53,833 nt of DNA from Rhodospirillales bacterium (GTDB lineage Bacteria; Pseudomonadota; Alphaproteobacteria; Rhodospirillales; UBA2165). The stretch's first letter is position 1, and each line of letters begins with the position of its first letter. A model generated the notes under the pieces. The model ran no database searches. It saw only the letters and a program-made list of their open reading frames with translations, and was not told where the DNA came from. The stretch is taken from assembly GCA_028823885.1 (NCBI GenBank), contig JAPPFK010000101.1, forward strand, positions 1 through 53,833, in the 5' to 3' direction. Positions 33,088 through 41,772 of this stretch are shown here, piece by piece. The translations under genes and the position numbers were made by a program.

Positions 33088-33818
33088 TGGACGCCGACGG
33101 CCGCCTTCTCGACGTTCACGGCCTGACCAAGCGGTTCGGCGGTTTTGTCGCGCTCAATAACGTCAGCATGCATCTGAATCCGCGCGAGCGGCTGGGTCTT
33201 ATCGGTCCCAACGGGTCCGGCAAGACGACGATGATCAACTGCATTTCCGGCGCGCTGTTCAACGAAGAGGGATCGGTGGTTTTTCGGGGAGAGGAGATCA
33301 CCGGCCTGCCGGCCTTCAAGCGGGCCGAGCTCGGCATATCCAGATCCTTCCAGATCCCCAGGCCTTTCCGGACCATGAGCATCCTGGAAAACATGCTGGT
33401 TCCCATGGAGTACGCCGCCTGGGGGCGCGTCGATCATGCGACGCACGAGGACCGGGCGATGGAAATTCTGGCCCTGGTCGGATTTCAGGACCGTGCCCAG
33501 GAGAATTCGGGCAACCTGACGCAGGTTGATCTTCGGAAGCTTGAACTCGCCCGGGCGCTTGCCGCACAGCCCGATGTGCTGGTCTCGGATGAATCGATGG
33601 CCGGCCTGTCCAGCGCCGAAGTCGACGAGGTTCTGGAAATTCTGTTCAAGCTCAATGAGCGGGGCGTGGCCGTCATCATGATCGAGCACATCATGCGGGC
33701 GGTGATGCGTTACTGCGAGCGAATTTACGTCCTGGATGCCGGTCAACTGATCGCCGAAGGGACGCCGGAAGAGATTCAAGGCAACCCAGACGTGGAGCGT
33801 GCGTACCTTGGCGAATAG
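33087..33818 (+). CDS. livG: Branched-chain-type ABC transporter ATPase (LivG-like) with divergent signature
   Basis: First ATPase, 243 residues. Walker A is LIGPNGSGKTTMI (about residues 36-48), followed by GISRSFQIPRPFRTMSILEN. The signature segment reads NLTQVDLRKLELARALAAQP, where most LivG proteins have LSYGQQRRLEIARAL; the GGQ-type core is missing. Walker B reads DVLVSDESMAGLSSAEVDEV, with DES instead of the usual DEP. MIEHIMRAVMRYCERIYVLD is the switch region. The fold is otherwise intact and the gene is translationally coupled on both sides, so it is probably functional. Confidence 0.9.
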   Translation: MDADGRLLDVHGLTKRFGGFVALNNVSMHLNPRERLGLIGPNGSGKTTMINCISGALFNEEGSVVFRGEEITGLPAFKRAELGISRSFQIPRPFRTMSILENMLVPMEYAAWGRVDHATHEDRAMEILALVGFQDRAQENSGNLTQVDLRKLELARALAAQPDVLVSDESMAGLSSAEVDEVLEILFKLNERGVAVIMIEHIMRAVMRYCERIYVLDAGQLIAEGTPEEIQGNPDVERAYLGE

Positions 33819-34539
33819 CTTGAGCATATCCAACGTCGAAGCGGGCTACGGTTCCGTCCGGGTGCTTCACGATGTCACCATCAACGTCGGCGGCGGTGAA
33901 ACGGTGGTCCTGCTCGGCTCCAACGGCAACGGCAAGTCGACGCTGATCAAATGCATTACCGGGCTGGTCGAGCCGGATAGCGGCGAGATCATCTTCGAGA
34001 CCGATGGCGAGAAGATCAATCTGATCGGCAAGTCGCCGGAAGACATTGTCGATCTGGGCATCGCCATGGTTCCGGAGGGGCGGCGATTGTTTCCGGCGTT
34101 GACCGTGGAGGAAAATCTGACCCTCGGCGCCTACCGGCCGGCGGCGCGTGCAAAGCTCGACGAGAACCTGGAGTTCGTCTATGGGGCGTTTCCGAGGCTC
34201 TTGGAGCGCCGTAACCAGCTTGCCGGCTCCATGAGCGGCGGCGAACAGCAGATGGTCGCCATCGCCCGGTCCATGATGTCCGATCCCAAAATCCTGTTGG
34301 TGGACGAACCCTCGGTCGGCCTCGCCCCCATCCTGGTCAGCCAGACGATCGCCAAGATCAAGGAACTCCAGGAACAGCGGAACCTGACGATCCTGATGGC
34401 TGAACAGAACTTCAATCAGGCCATCAAGATCGCCGATCGTGGCTACATCATCGTCCACGGCCAGATCGAATTCGAGGGCGCCGATGCCGCCGCCCTCGAG
34501 AACAACGAAATGATCAAGCAATACTACCTGGGCGCTTGA
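33808..34539 (+). CDS. livF: Branched-chain-type ABC transporter ATPase (LivF-like)
   Basis: Second ATPase, about 243 residues. Walker A is LLGSNGNGKSTLIK near residues 33-46, with AMVPEGRRLFPALTVEENLT near 85-104. The signature is MSGGEQQMVAIARSMMSDP near 138-156, and Walker B is ILLVDEPSVGLAP. LLMAEQNFNQAIKIADRGYI marks the LivF branch. The TTG at 33808 is preferred because GGAG lies 10 bp upstream; a GTG at 33799 is only 1 bp from that site. It overlaps the end of livG. It is the last gene of the operon, convergent with the VOC gene 15 bp away. Confidence 0.9.
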   Translation: MANSLSISNVEAGYGSVRVLHDVTINVGGGETVVLLGSNGNGKSTLIKCITGLVEPDSGEIIFETDGEKINLIGKSPEDIVDLGIAMVPEGRRLFPALTVEENLTLGAYRPAARAKLDENLEFVYGAFPRLLERRNQLAGSMSGGEQQMVAIARSMMSDPKILLVDEPSVGLAPILVSQTIAKIKELQEQRNLTILMAEQNFNQAIKIADRGYIIVHGQIEFEGADAAALENNEMIKQYYLGA

Positions 34540-34554
34540 GCGCGCCGGGCGCGG

Positions 34555-34965
34555 TCAGTCGTAGTAATTCAATTCAATGGTGATGTTGTTCGGGTCTTCC
34601 AGAAAGACCTGCTGCAGGTTCATTTCCGGCACCATCCGCTCGCGATAGGGAATTTTCAGCTTCTCCAGCCTTGACTTGAGCTCATCCACATCGCTTGCCC
34701 GAAAGGCCAGGTGATCAACGGCGCCGCCGCCGTCCAGGTCATCGAGATCGACATCCCCCAGATATTCGATGAGGCCCGAGGGATCGTCTTCATCGATGCC
34801 GACCAGATGCACCACCGCCATCTTGCCCACATACATCCAGTAGCCCGGAAAATCGAGCGGCGGCCGGTCGCCGACGCTCATGCCGAGGACGGTCTCGTAG
34901 AATTCCTTGCATTCCTCGAGCTTTATCGTACGAATCGAAAAATGATCCATTTCATCGAGCGGCAT
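34555..34965 (-). CDS. VOC-family (glyoxalase-fold) protein
   Basis: The 136-residue product has the paired beta-alpha-beta-beta-beta layout: MDHFSIRTIKLEECKEFYET at the start, DHLAFRASDVDELKSRLEKL near residues 80-99 and VFLEDPNNITIELNYYD at the end. Possible metal ligands are the histidines in DHFSI and DHLAF and the glutamate of IELN. GGGAGG precedes the ATG at 34965. It could be a ring-cleavage dioxygenase, isomerase or resistance-type protein. It leads a minus-strand block with DUF1330, GST, RidA and deacetylase genes upstream of it. Confidence 0.82.
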   Translation of the reverse strand: MPLDEMDHFSIRTIKLEECKEFYETVLGMSVGDRPPLDFPGYWMYVGKMAVVHLVGIDEDDPSGLIEYLGDVDLDDLDGGGAVDHLAFRASDVDELKSRLEKLKIPYRERMVPEMNLQQVFLEDPNNITIELNYYD

Positions 34966-35036
34966 GGCGGCCTCCCTTCGTCGTCCAGCGTGTCGGGAAA
35001 TTATACCCCAACAGAGCCGGTCGTGCATAATTCGCG

Positions 35037-35345
35037 TCAGTTGTTTCCCATGCCCGGGGTCTCATCCATGATCACGGTCTCGACCTCGCCGGAACCGTCA
35101 CGCCGATGAACGGCGGCGGCCTGATAGGCATCCGATTCGAAGCAGGCCACGGCGGATTCGAAGTCCGGGAACTCGACGATCACGAAACGCTCGAAATATT
35201 CCGGACCTTCCATTACCTGATACCTGCCGCCCCGGGAGAGCGGTTTGCCGCCGTATTCCTTGAGGATGTCGCCAACGAGGTCGGTGTATTTGCGGTAGTT
35301 GTCCGGATTGTTGATTTTCGAACGGGCAACCCAATACGCGGTCAT
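35037..35345 (-). CDS. DUF1330 family protein
   Basis: The 102-residue product reads MTAYWVARSKINNPDNYRKY at the start, GGKPLSRGGRYQVMEG in the middle and RFVIVEFPDFESAVACFESD near residues 58-77. These are the hallmarks of the DUF1330 dimeric alpha-beta barrel fold. Such proteins often accompany catabolic genes; no reaction is established. The ATG at 35345 has AAGGAGCAAGAGCAA just upstream. It lies 13 bp from the GST gene. Confidence 0.8.
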   Translation of the reverse strand: MTAYWVARSKINNPDNYRKYTDLVGDILKEYGGKPLSRGGRYQVMEGPEYFERFVIVEFPDFESAVACFESDAYQAAAVHRRDGSGEVETVIMDETPGMGNN

Positions 35346-35358
35346 TTGCTCTTGCTCC

Positions 35359-36009
35359 TTATGCAAACTCGCCTTCGCCGGGGATTGGCAGCGGCTGATC
35401 ATTTTCCGGGATGTTCCAGCCGGTCCGGACGGCCGGACGCGCCGCCAGCAATTTCAGCCAACGCAGAACGTTCGGGAATTCGGTGAGGTCCACTTCCTGC
35501 CAATTCCAGCGGGCGACCCATGGAAAGATGGCGATATCGACGATGCTGTAGCCGCTGCCGAGGAAGTACTCGTTGTCGGCGAGGCGTTTGTCCATGACGC
35601 CGTAAATTCGCCGGCATTCCTTGTCGTAGCGTTCGGTGGCGGCGGCGTTCTCGCCCTTGCCGTACCGGCGGAAGATGTGAACCTGGCCGAACATGGGACC
35701 GACACTGGCCTTCTGGAACATCAGCCACTCCGTCATCTTCCACCGGCCGGCCTCGTCGGTGGGCGCAAGCCGGCCCGATTTCTCCGCCAAATACAGCAGG
35801 ATGGCGCCGCTTTCCATCAGCGACAGGTCGTTGTCCGTGTCGACGATGGCCGGAATTTTGTTGTTCGGGCTGATTTTCAGAAATTCGGGATCAAATTGTT
35901 CGTCCTTGCCGATGTTCACCGGGTGGACGTTGTACGGCAGGCCGCACTCCTCGAGCATGATGGAGATCTTGCGGCCGTTGGGTGTGAACCAGGTATAGAG
36001 TTCGATCAT
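35359..36009 (-). CDS. Glutathione S-transferase family protein
   Basis: The 216-residue protein has an N-terminal thioredoxin-like domain (IELYTWFTPNGRKISIMLEE, with TPNGRK typical of the nu/YghU-like class) and the cis-proline motif NNKIPAIVDTD near residues 52-62. ESGAILLYLAEKSG near 69-82 binds glutamate of glutathione. The C-terminal helical domain contains SIVDIAIFPWVARW near 153-166. It may conjugate or isomerise a pathway intermediate or serve detoxification. Start ATG at 36009; a longer reading is not supported. Confidence 0.88.
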   Translation of the reverse strand: MIELYTWFTPNGRKISIMLEECGLPYNVHPVNIGKDEQFDPEFLKISPNNKIPAIVDTDNDLSLMESGAILLYLAEKSGRLAPTDEAGRWKMTEWLMFQKASVGPMFGQVHIFRRYGKGENAAATERYDKECRRIYGVMDKRLADNEYFLGSGYSIVDIAIFPWVARWNWQEVDLTEFPNVLRWLKLLAARPAVRTGWNIPENDQPLPIPGEGEFA

Positions 36010-36088
36010 TCTCAGTCGTCCTTGATGTACAGGCGGCGGGAATGTACCGAAGGGCCCCGGGTCCTTCAATCACCCACCGGATAGTGCG

Positions 36089-36487
36089 TTAGCCGCCGAT
36101 GACCGCGGTGACCTCGATCTCCACCAGCCAGTCCGGATGCACCAGCCTGGAAACCTCGACGGTGGTCGAAACCGGCTTGGTATCGCCGAAAAACTCGATC
36201 AGCACCGGCGCGCCTTCGGCGATGTAGCGGGCGACATCGACGGTGTAGACGTTGATCCGCACCACATCCGACTTGCCGGCGCCCGCGGCGGCGAGGGAAT
36301 TCTCCACATTGGCCAGGATCTGGCCGACCTGGGCGGCGACATCGTCCTTGCCGACCAGTTCATTGTCGACGGTCCACGGGACCAGCCCTGCGACGTGCAC
36401 TTGAGTGCCGGACGCCTTGATGACCTGCGTGTAGATACCCTTGTTGGGCTTGTAGACCGTATCGGGATTCAATCGTTCGATGCTCAT
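36089..36487 (-). CDS. RidA/YjgF-family protein
   Basis: The 132-residue RidA homologue shows KASGTQVHVAGLVPWTVDNE near residues 24-43 and QVGQILANVENSLAAAGAGKSDVVRINVY near 52-80. It ends VEVSRLVHPDWLVEIEVTAV, where the usual enamine-deaminase arginine in a VRV.LP context is replaced by RLVHPDW. RidA proteins hydrolyse reactive enamines and imines or act as pathway-specific deaminases. Its ATG overlaps the TGA of the deacetylase gene (ATGA), so the two are coupled and likely act on the same nitrogen compound. Confidence 0.85.
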   Translation of the reverse strand: MSIERLNPDTVYKPNKGIYTQVIKASGTQVHVAGLVPWTVDNELVGKDDVAAQVGQILANVENSLAAAGAGKSDVVRINVYTVDVARYIAEGAPVLIEFFGDTKPVSTTVEVSRLVHPDWLVEIEVTAVIGG

Positions 36488-37356
36488 TTGCCGGCTTCCT
36501 TGTACCAATCCAAAACCTGGGCGCCGGTCCAGATGACCACGTCGTCGTGCTTCTTGATGTGCTCGAATAGCGCTTCGACGTATTTGATCCGGTGCGGCGC
36601 GCCCGAAATATAATTGTGAAGGCTGATGGCCATCACGCGCGCGGAGTCTTCGCTGTCCTTGTAGAGCTGCTCGAACTGGTCGATGCCGCGCTTCAGGAAC
36701 TCCTCGGACGAGTGCTGCTGCAGGGCGAAGACGGTAATGTCGTTGGTCTCCACGGTGTACGGGACCGAGATGATCGGCCCGTGCCTGGTGGTGATCTCCA
36801 CCGGCTGATCGTCGAGGATCCAGTCGGCGACGTACTCGATGCCCGCGCCGGCCAGGAAGTCGATCGTGTCCATGGTCTCGGTGAGGCCCGGGCTTTCCCA
36901 GCCGCGGGGCGGACGGCCGGTAAAATCCTCGATCGCCTTCACCGTCGCCTCGATATCCCGCTTCTGGTCGTCGATCCGGTGCATGGGGCCCTGAATGTAG
37001 CCGTGGCCCATGAAATCCCACTCGTCCTCCAGCGCGGCCTCGGCAATCCGGCGATAGCTCTCGAGCACCGTCGCATTCATGGCGAAGGTGGCCTTCACGC
37101 CCTGTCGGCCGAGCACCTCCCGGATACGCCAGAAACCGACCCGGTTGCCGTATTCGTGCCAGGCCCAGTTGGGGAGATCGGGGATCAGCGGCTGACCCAT
37201 GGGCGGCGGCAGCACGGTCCGGGGCTGCGGCTTGGTGGAATCCCACTCTTCCACATTGACGATGGTCCAGACCGCCATGCGCGCCCCGCCGGGCAGCTTC
37301 AGCGGCGGGCGGTCGACGATCGCGGAGTAGGGGAGGCGGTCCTTGAGGGTATCCAT
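36484..37356 (-). CDS. Polysaccharide deacetylase-family hydrolase (PuuE/allantoinase-like)
   Basis: The 290-residue NodB-homology enzyme resembles cofactor-independent PuuE-type amidohydrolases. It has ARMAVWTIVNVEEWDSTKPQ, LPNWAWHEYGNRVGFWRI near residues 60-77, VKATFAMNATVLESYRRIA, and DFMGHGYIQGPMHRIDDQK near 113-131 with the histidine site. GRPPRGWESPGLTETMDTIDFL follows near 146. It probably cleaves an amide bond in a cyclic or linear nitrogen compound. It is coupled to RidA downstream and lies 9 bp from the HIBADH-like gene upstream. Confidence 0.85.
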   Translation of the reverse strand: MDTLKDRLPYSAIVDRPPLKLPGGARMAVWTIVNVEEWDSTKPQPRTVLPPPMGQPLIPDLPNWAWHEYGNRVGFWRIREVLGRQGVKATFAMNATVLESYRRIAEAALEDEWDFMGHGYIQGPMHRIDDQKRDIEATVKAIEDFTGRPPRGWESPGLTETMDTIDFLAGAGIEYVADWILDDQPVEITTRHGPIISVPYTVETNDITVFALQQHSSEEFLKRGIDQFEQLYKDSEDSARVMAISLHNYISGAPHRIKYVEALFEHIKKHDDVVIWTGAQVLDWYKEAGK

Positions 37357-37365
37357 CTTGATTTC

Positions 37366-38259
37366 CTATTCCTGCTTGCCCCGGTCGAGCCCCGCCATCT
37401 CCTCCATGACCCGGCAGACGGCGGCCGTGTCCAGCTTGTCCATGCCCTTGGCAAGGGCGGACAGATAGACCGGAACGCAGGCCGCGAACACCGGGACCGG
37501 CACGTTCATCGAGGCGGCGAATTCACCGATGACGTTCATGTCCTTCTGCCAGATGTCGATCTTCATGGTCGCTTCATCGTACTTGTCCTCGACCATCATC
37601 GGACCCCGGAGCTCCAGAACGCGGGAGGTGCCCGCGCCCCGGGTCAACACATCCAGCATCAGCTTGGGATCGAGGCCCGCCTTCATGCCCAGCACCATGG
37701 CTTCGGCCGACGCGACGTTGTGAATATGCACCAGGTGGTTGGCGACATATTTCATTTTGCTGCCGGCGCCGAACGGGCCGACATAGCTGTGGGTCCGCGC
37801 AAAGCCGTCGAATACGGCCGCCGCCAATTCGTATGCCTGCTCGTCGCCGGAGGCGTAGACGGCGAGATCCTTGGTTGCGGCCTGGGCCCCGGTGCCGCTG
37901 ATCGGGCAGTCCAGCAGGATCGAGCCGACGGCCGCCAAGGCATCGCGGCCCGCCTCCTTGTCGGCAATGGGCAGCGTGCTGGCCTCGATGACGACCAGGC
38001 CGTCCTTCAATGCCGCGGCAATCCCGTTGCCGCCGGAGATCACGTCGTGGAATGCGGCGGCGCTCGGCAGCGATGTGATCATGATATCAGCGTCGAGGGC
38101 CGCCTCCCTGGGCGAGCCGGCGCCGGCGCCGCCCGCCGCCTCGAGGGCGGCGACGTTCTCCGCCACGACGTCGACGCCGATGACCTCGAACCCGCCGTCG
38201 AGAAGGTTTCGGGCGAACGCGCCGCCCATGATACCGAGACCGATAATGCCGACTTTCAT
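37366..38259 (-). CDS. 3-hydroxyisobutyrate dehydrogenase-like oxidoreductase, third copy
   Basis: The 297-residue beta-hydroxyacid dehydrogenase has the Rossmann motif VGIIGLGIMGGAFARNLLDG (residues 3-22), the substrate loop LDCPISGTGAQAATKDLAVY near 114-133 and catalytic lysine in GAGSKMKYVANHLVHIHN near 166-183. It is closer in motif (CPISG) to the protein at 5983 than to the one at 5039. The ATG at 38259 begins MKVGIIGLG; upstream in-frame codons overlap the amidase gene. A short 3-hydroxy acid is the likely class of substrate. Confidence 0.86.
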   Translation of the reverse strand: MKVGIIGLGIMGGAFARNLLDGGFEVIGVDVVAENVAALEAAGGAGAGSPREAALDADIMITSLPSAAAFHDVISGGNGIAAALKDGLVVIEASTLPIADKEAGRDALAAVGSILLDCPISGTGAQAATKDLAVYASGDEQAYELAAAVFDGFARTHSYVGPFGAGSKMKYVANHLVHIHNVASAEAMVLGMKAGLDPKLMLDVLTRGAGTSRVLELRGPMMVEDKYDEATMKIDIWQKDMNVIGEFAASMNVPVPVFAACVPVYLSALAKGMDKLDTAAVCRVMEEMAGLDRGKQE

Positions 38260-38282
38260 CCCGTGATCTTTCCTTGGTTTCT

Positions 38283-39686
38283 CTACCCGCTTCCCCAGAT
38301 GCCGCCGAGCGGCGGCCTGCCGAGCCGTTCCCGGCTGTTTCCCAACACGTTCTCTATCGCCAGGGACGCCGACAGCAGCGCCTCCTCGGCGAACGGCTTG
38401 GCCATCAGCTGCAGCCCCACCGGCATCCCCGAACCGTCGAGCCCCACGGGCAGGGAAACGGCGCATAATCCAAGTACATTGCCGGGCATGGTATGGCTCA
38501 GCGCGGCCGGGTTTATTTTCTTGTAGTCCTCGAGATCGGCCACGTCGTCCAGCGTTGGCGGCGTCATGGGGATCGTCGGCACGGCGAGGACATCCACATC
38601 GGACAGCCGCTCGGTTGCCGCCGCATTGAGATCGGTCATTCGGAGGCGGGCGGCCGCGTAGTCGGCCGCCGTGACTTTCATGCCGTCCTCCATGCGTACG
38701 GCCACACCCGGCTGGAGGGTCTCCAGCCAGCCGGGCAATCGGGTCTTGAGATGGCCCCAGCCTTCCGCCGCGACGATGCCGCCGGCCATCAGCGTATCGA
38801 TGGCCGCCTGCGCTTCGGGGAACGGCATTTCGACCATGGCCGCGCCGGCGGCCTTGAGTTCGTCGAGGGTGGATTGAACCACCGCGGCGATATCGGGCTG
38901 GCAGCGTTCCCAGAAGTAGTCGGCGGTGATGCCGATCCGGACCCGGGAAATGTCCGCTGCTCTAGGAACGGCATCGGTCCTCGGATCGAAGGCGGCGAAG
39001 CCATAGGCCAAATCGGCGACGGTCCGGGTCAGGATGCCGGGCGTATCCAGGGTGGAGCTCAACGGCACGATCCCCTCCGTCGGCCACCGCCCGGCCGTGG
39101 TCTTGAGGCCCGCGGTGCCCGTCATGCTCGCCGGCGCCCGGACGCTGCCGCCCGTATCCGTGCCGAAGGCGATCAAGGCGGATCCCTCCATCAAGCTGGT
39201 GCCCGCGCCGGCGCTCGAGCCGCCCGGGACCCGGTGGTTTTCGGAATCCCAGGGATTCCACGGCGTCCCCCAATGATCATTGGTGCCAAGTCCGCCATAG
39301 GCGAACTCGACCGTGTGTGTCTTGCCGGTGATGACGCCCTGCTGTTCCCGCACCGCCGTGACCATGGGGCCGTCGCGTTCATATTCGGGGGGCAGCGCCT
39401 TGGGGCTGCCGGCGAATGTCCGGTACCCCTCGGCGCCGAAGATGTCCTTTACGGATATGGGCAGGCCCTGCAGCGGACCCTTGTCCTGTCCCGCGCGAAC
39501 AGCCTCGTCTGCCGCATCGGCCTGCGCCAGAATCTCGTCCTCCCGCCAGTCCCGGTAGGCGGCAATCCGTTCCCCCCACCTGTTGTGGCGGGCGATGGCC
39601 TCTTCGGCGATTTCGCGCGCGCTCGTGACGCCGTCGCGCAGCCCGGCGGCGATGTCGGCCAGGGAATTGTCGATCGGGTGGCGCAT
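38283..39686 (-). CDS. Amidase signature family hydrolase
   Basis: The 467-residue enzyme has the complete Ser-cisSer-Lys triad of the amidase signature family. The lysine is in LQGLPISVKDIFGAEGY near residue 80; the glycine/serine-rich motif VPGGSSAGAG near 153-162 holds the cis-serine. The nucleophilic serine is in GTDTGGSVRAPASMTG near 174-189. It cleaves an amide of unknown identity. It is the first gene of the minus-strand amidase, HIBADH-like, deacetylase, RidA, GST, DUF1330, VOC run, all closely spaced, which suggests an amide or N-heterocycle degradation operon. Confidence 0.9.
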   Translation of the reverse strand: MRHPIDNSLADIAAGLRDGVTSAREIAEEAIARHNRWGERIAAYRDWREDEILAQADAADEAVRAGQDKGPLQGLPISVKDIFGAEGYRTFAGSPKALPPEYERDGPMVTAVREQQGVITGKTHTVEFAYGGLGTNDHWGTPWNPWDSENHRVPGGSSAGAGTSLMEGSALIAFGTDTGGSVRAPASMTGTAGLKTTAGRWPTEGIVPLSSTLDTPGILTRTVADLAYGFAAFDPRTDAVPRAADISRVRIGITADYFWERCQPDIAAVVQSTLDELKAAGAAMVEMPFPEAQAAIDTLMAGGIVAAEGWGHLKTRLPGWLETLQPGVAVRMEDGMKVTAADYAAARLRMTDLNAAATERLSDVDVLAVPTIPMTPPTLDDVADLEDYKKINPAALSHTMPGNVLGLCAVSLPVGLDGSGMPVGLQLMAKPFAEEALLSASLAIENVLGNSRERLGRPPLGGIWGSG

Positions 39687-39908
39687 GGGTCGGAAGGTCC
39701 TGGTGCGGGCGGGAATGATGATTGATCGTCAGGGGCTGTTATAGCCGCCCGGTCGAGTGCTGTCAGGCGCATTAGTGGTGCCCATTTCCCAGTTGCCGGG
39801 CGCGCAATCACCAATGGACTTCTGTCATTGCGCCTCTAAAATCACAGGCCCAATGACGGGCCGTTTCGAGCCCGGCCCCACGAACGCCATGAAATCAGGG
39901 AGGCCCCG

Positions 39909-40934
39909 ATGGCACGCACGCCTGCGAAAAAAGCTGCAAAAAAACCCACCCGTAAAGCAAAACCCGCCCGCCGGAAGAAGAAGCTGCTGAGCCAGGCGGA
40001 TATCAACCGCAAGGGCCGCCAGCTCTCCAACTGGGGCAAGTGGGGCAAGAACGACCAACTGGGCGTGCTCAACTACATCAAGCCCGACGACATCATCGCC
40101 GCCGCCCAGCTGATCCAAAAGGGCAAGGTCTTCCGGCTCGGCCTGGAGCTCGACGAAAACGGGCCCCAAGTGGGCATTTGGGGCGGGCGATGGAATACCA
40201 TGCACCACATGATCGCCACCGGCACCGACGCCGTCGCCGGCCGTCAGGACAAGGACTACGGCATCCGCTGGGCGGACGATTTCATCAATCTGCCGACCCA
40301 GACCGCGAGCCAGTGGGACGCGCTGGCCCACGTATTCACCGGCGACAAGATGTGGAACGGCTACCCCGCGGCGCTGGTCGACGCCCGAGGCGCCCACAAG
40401 AACGGGATCGAGCATTTCGCTAACAAAATGGTCGGCCGCGGCGTGCTGCTGGACGTTGCCCGCCACAAGGGCAAGAAGCGCCTCGCCGACGGCTACGGCA
40501 TCACCATCCGCGATCTCGACGCGACCGCCAGGAAACAGGGCGTCGAGGTGCGTCGGGGCGACTTCGTGATCATCAATACGGGCCAGATGGCCGACTGCCT
40601 GGACAAGGGCGAGTGGGGCGGCTACGCCGCCGGCGATGCGCCGGGCCTCGCCTTCGAGACCGTCGACTGGATCCACGAAAAGCAGATCGCCGGCATCTGC
40701 TCGGACACCTGGGGGATCGAAGTGCGCCCCAACCAGACCGTGCCCGGCATCTTTCAGCCCTGGCACCAGGTGACCATCCCCTATATCGGCATCGTGCACG
40801 GCGAGATCTGGTATCTCAGGGAATTGGTCGAGGATTGCGCCGAGGACGGCCGTTACGAATTCTTTCTTTGCGCGCCGCCGCTGGTGATCAGCAAGGGCAC
40901 CGGCTCGCCGATCAATCCCCAGGCGATTAAATAA
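39909..40934 (+). CDS. Cyclase-family metal hydrolase (large type) with Lys-rich N-terminus
   Basis: The 341-residue product belongs to the putative cyclase/kynurenine formamidase-like family (long subgroup). Residues 1-26 are an extremely basic extension (MARTPAKKAAKKPTRKAKPA...). The metal-site motif, HxGTHxDxPxH in classic members, appears here as TASQWDALAHVFTG near residues 133-146, as in the long subgroup. RRGDFVIINTGQM and SDTWGIEV follow, then PWHQVTIPYIGIVHGE near 278-293. Start ATG at 39909 follows AGGGAGG. It is divergent from the amidase gene across a 222-bp gap and followed by a second cyclase gene 40 bp on. Confidence 0.83.
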   Translation: MARTPAKKAAKKPTRKAKPARRKKKLLSQADINRKGRQLSNWGKWGKNDQLGVLNYIKPDDIIAAAQLIQKGKVFRLGLELDENGPQVGIWGGRWNTMHHMIATGTDAVAGRQDKDYGIRWADDFINLPTQTASQWDALAHVFTGDKMWNGYPAALVDARGAHKNGIEHFANKMVGRGVLLDVARHKGKKRLADGYGITIRDLDATARKQGVEVRRGDFVIINTGQMADCLDKGEWGGYAAGDAPGLAFETVDWIHEKQIAGICSDTWGIEVRPNQTVPGIFQPWHQVTIPYIGIVHGEIWYLRELVEDCAEDGRYEFFLCAPPLVISKGTGSPINPQAIK

Positions 40935-40974
40935 GGCAATCAAGCAGGCGAAGGGTTAAGCGGAGGGTCTGGCC

Positions 40975-41751
40975 ATGGGCCGTCAAATTGTCGACATCTC
41001 CATGCATCTCGAGAACGACGTGATCTCGGACCCGCCGGGCTATGAGCCCCGGATCGAGTATCTGACCCACAAGGACACGGCGTCCGACGTCACCGCGTTC
41101 TTTCCCGGCCTCGAGGAAGAGGACCTTCCCGACGGCGAGGGGTGGGCGATCGAGTGGATCCGGCTGATGACCCACAACGGCACCCATTTGGATGCGCCCT
41201 ACCACTTTCATTCGACCATGGACAGGGGCGAGCGGGCGATCACCATCGACGAGGTGCCGCTGGACTGGTGCTTCAATCCCGGCGTGAAGCTCGATTTCCG
41301 CGCCTTCGAATCGGGCTATGTGGTGCAGCCGGAAGACGTGGAGGCCGAACTCGAGCGGATCGGGCACGAGCTCCGGCCGATGGAGATCGTGGTCGTCAAC
41401 ACCGCCGCCGGCGATGCCTACGGCACCGATCACTACGTGTCGTCCGGTTGCGGCATGGGCCGCGAGGCGACGCTGTATCTGCTGGAGCGCGGCGTCCGGG
41501 TGACCGGTACCGATGCCTGGAGCTGGGACGCGCCGTTCGTGCACACCAAGGACAGGTATGCCGAGACCGGCAACGCCGATTTGATCTGGGAGGGTCACAA
41601 GGCGGGCCGGGAGATCGGATACTGCCACCTGGAGAAACTCCATAATCTTCAAGAACTGCCGGGGGACGGCTTTCAAATCGCCTGTTTTCCGGTGAAAATT
41701 CGCGGCGCGTCCGCGGGCTGGACCCGCGCCGTCGCCATCTTCGACGACTAA
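40975..41751 (+). CDS. Cyclase-family metal hydrolase (kynurenine formamidase-like)
   Basis: The 258-residue protein carries the intact metal motif [15 protein letters not shown] near residues 65-79 (HxGTHxDxPxH). [20 protein letters not shown] and [27 protein letters not shown] follow near 158-185. It probably hydrolyses a formamide, enol lactone or cyclic amide. It belongs with the preceding long cyclase and the BKACE gene in a plus-strand operon. GGAGGG precedes the ATG at 40975. Confidence 0.9.
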   Translation: MGRQIVDISMHLENDVISDPPGYEPRIEYLTHKDTASDVTAFFPGLEEEDLPDGEGWAIEWIRLMTHNGTHLDAPYHFHSTMDRGERAITIDEVPLDWCFNPGVKLDFRAFESGYVVQPEDVEAELERIGHELRPMEIVVVNTAAGDAYGTDHYVSSGCGMGREATLYLLERGVRVTGTDAWSWDAPFVHTKDRYAETGNADLIWEGHKAGREIGYCHLEKLHNLQELPGDGFQIACFPVKIRGASAGWTRAVAIFDD

Positions 41752-41772
41752 CCGACCCTAGGGGACAAGGAC

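Noticed and set aside
36592..38526. Plus-strand open frame of about 644 codons
   Set aside because: Shadow opposite the deacetylase and HIBADH-like genes.
39687..39908. Small gene in the amidase-cyclase gap
   Set aside because: Only short frames without homology or ribosome sites; it appears to be a divergent promoter region.
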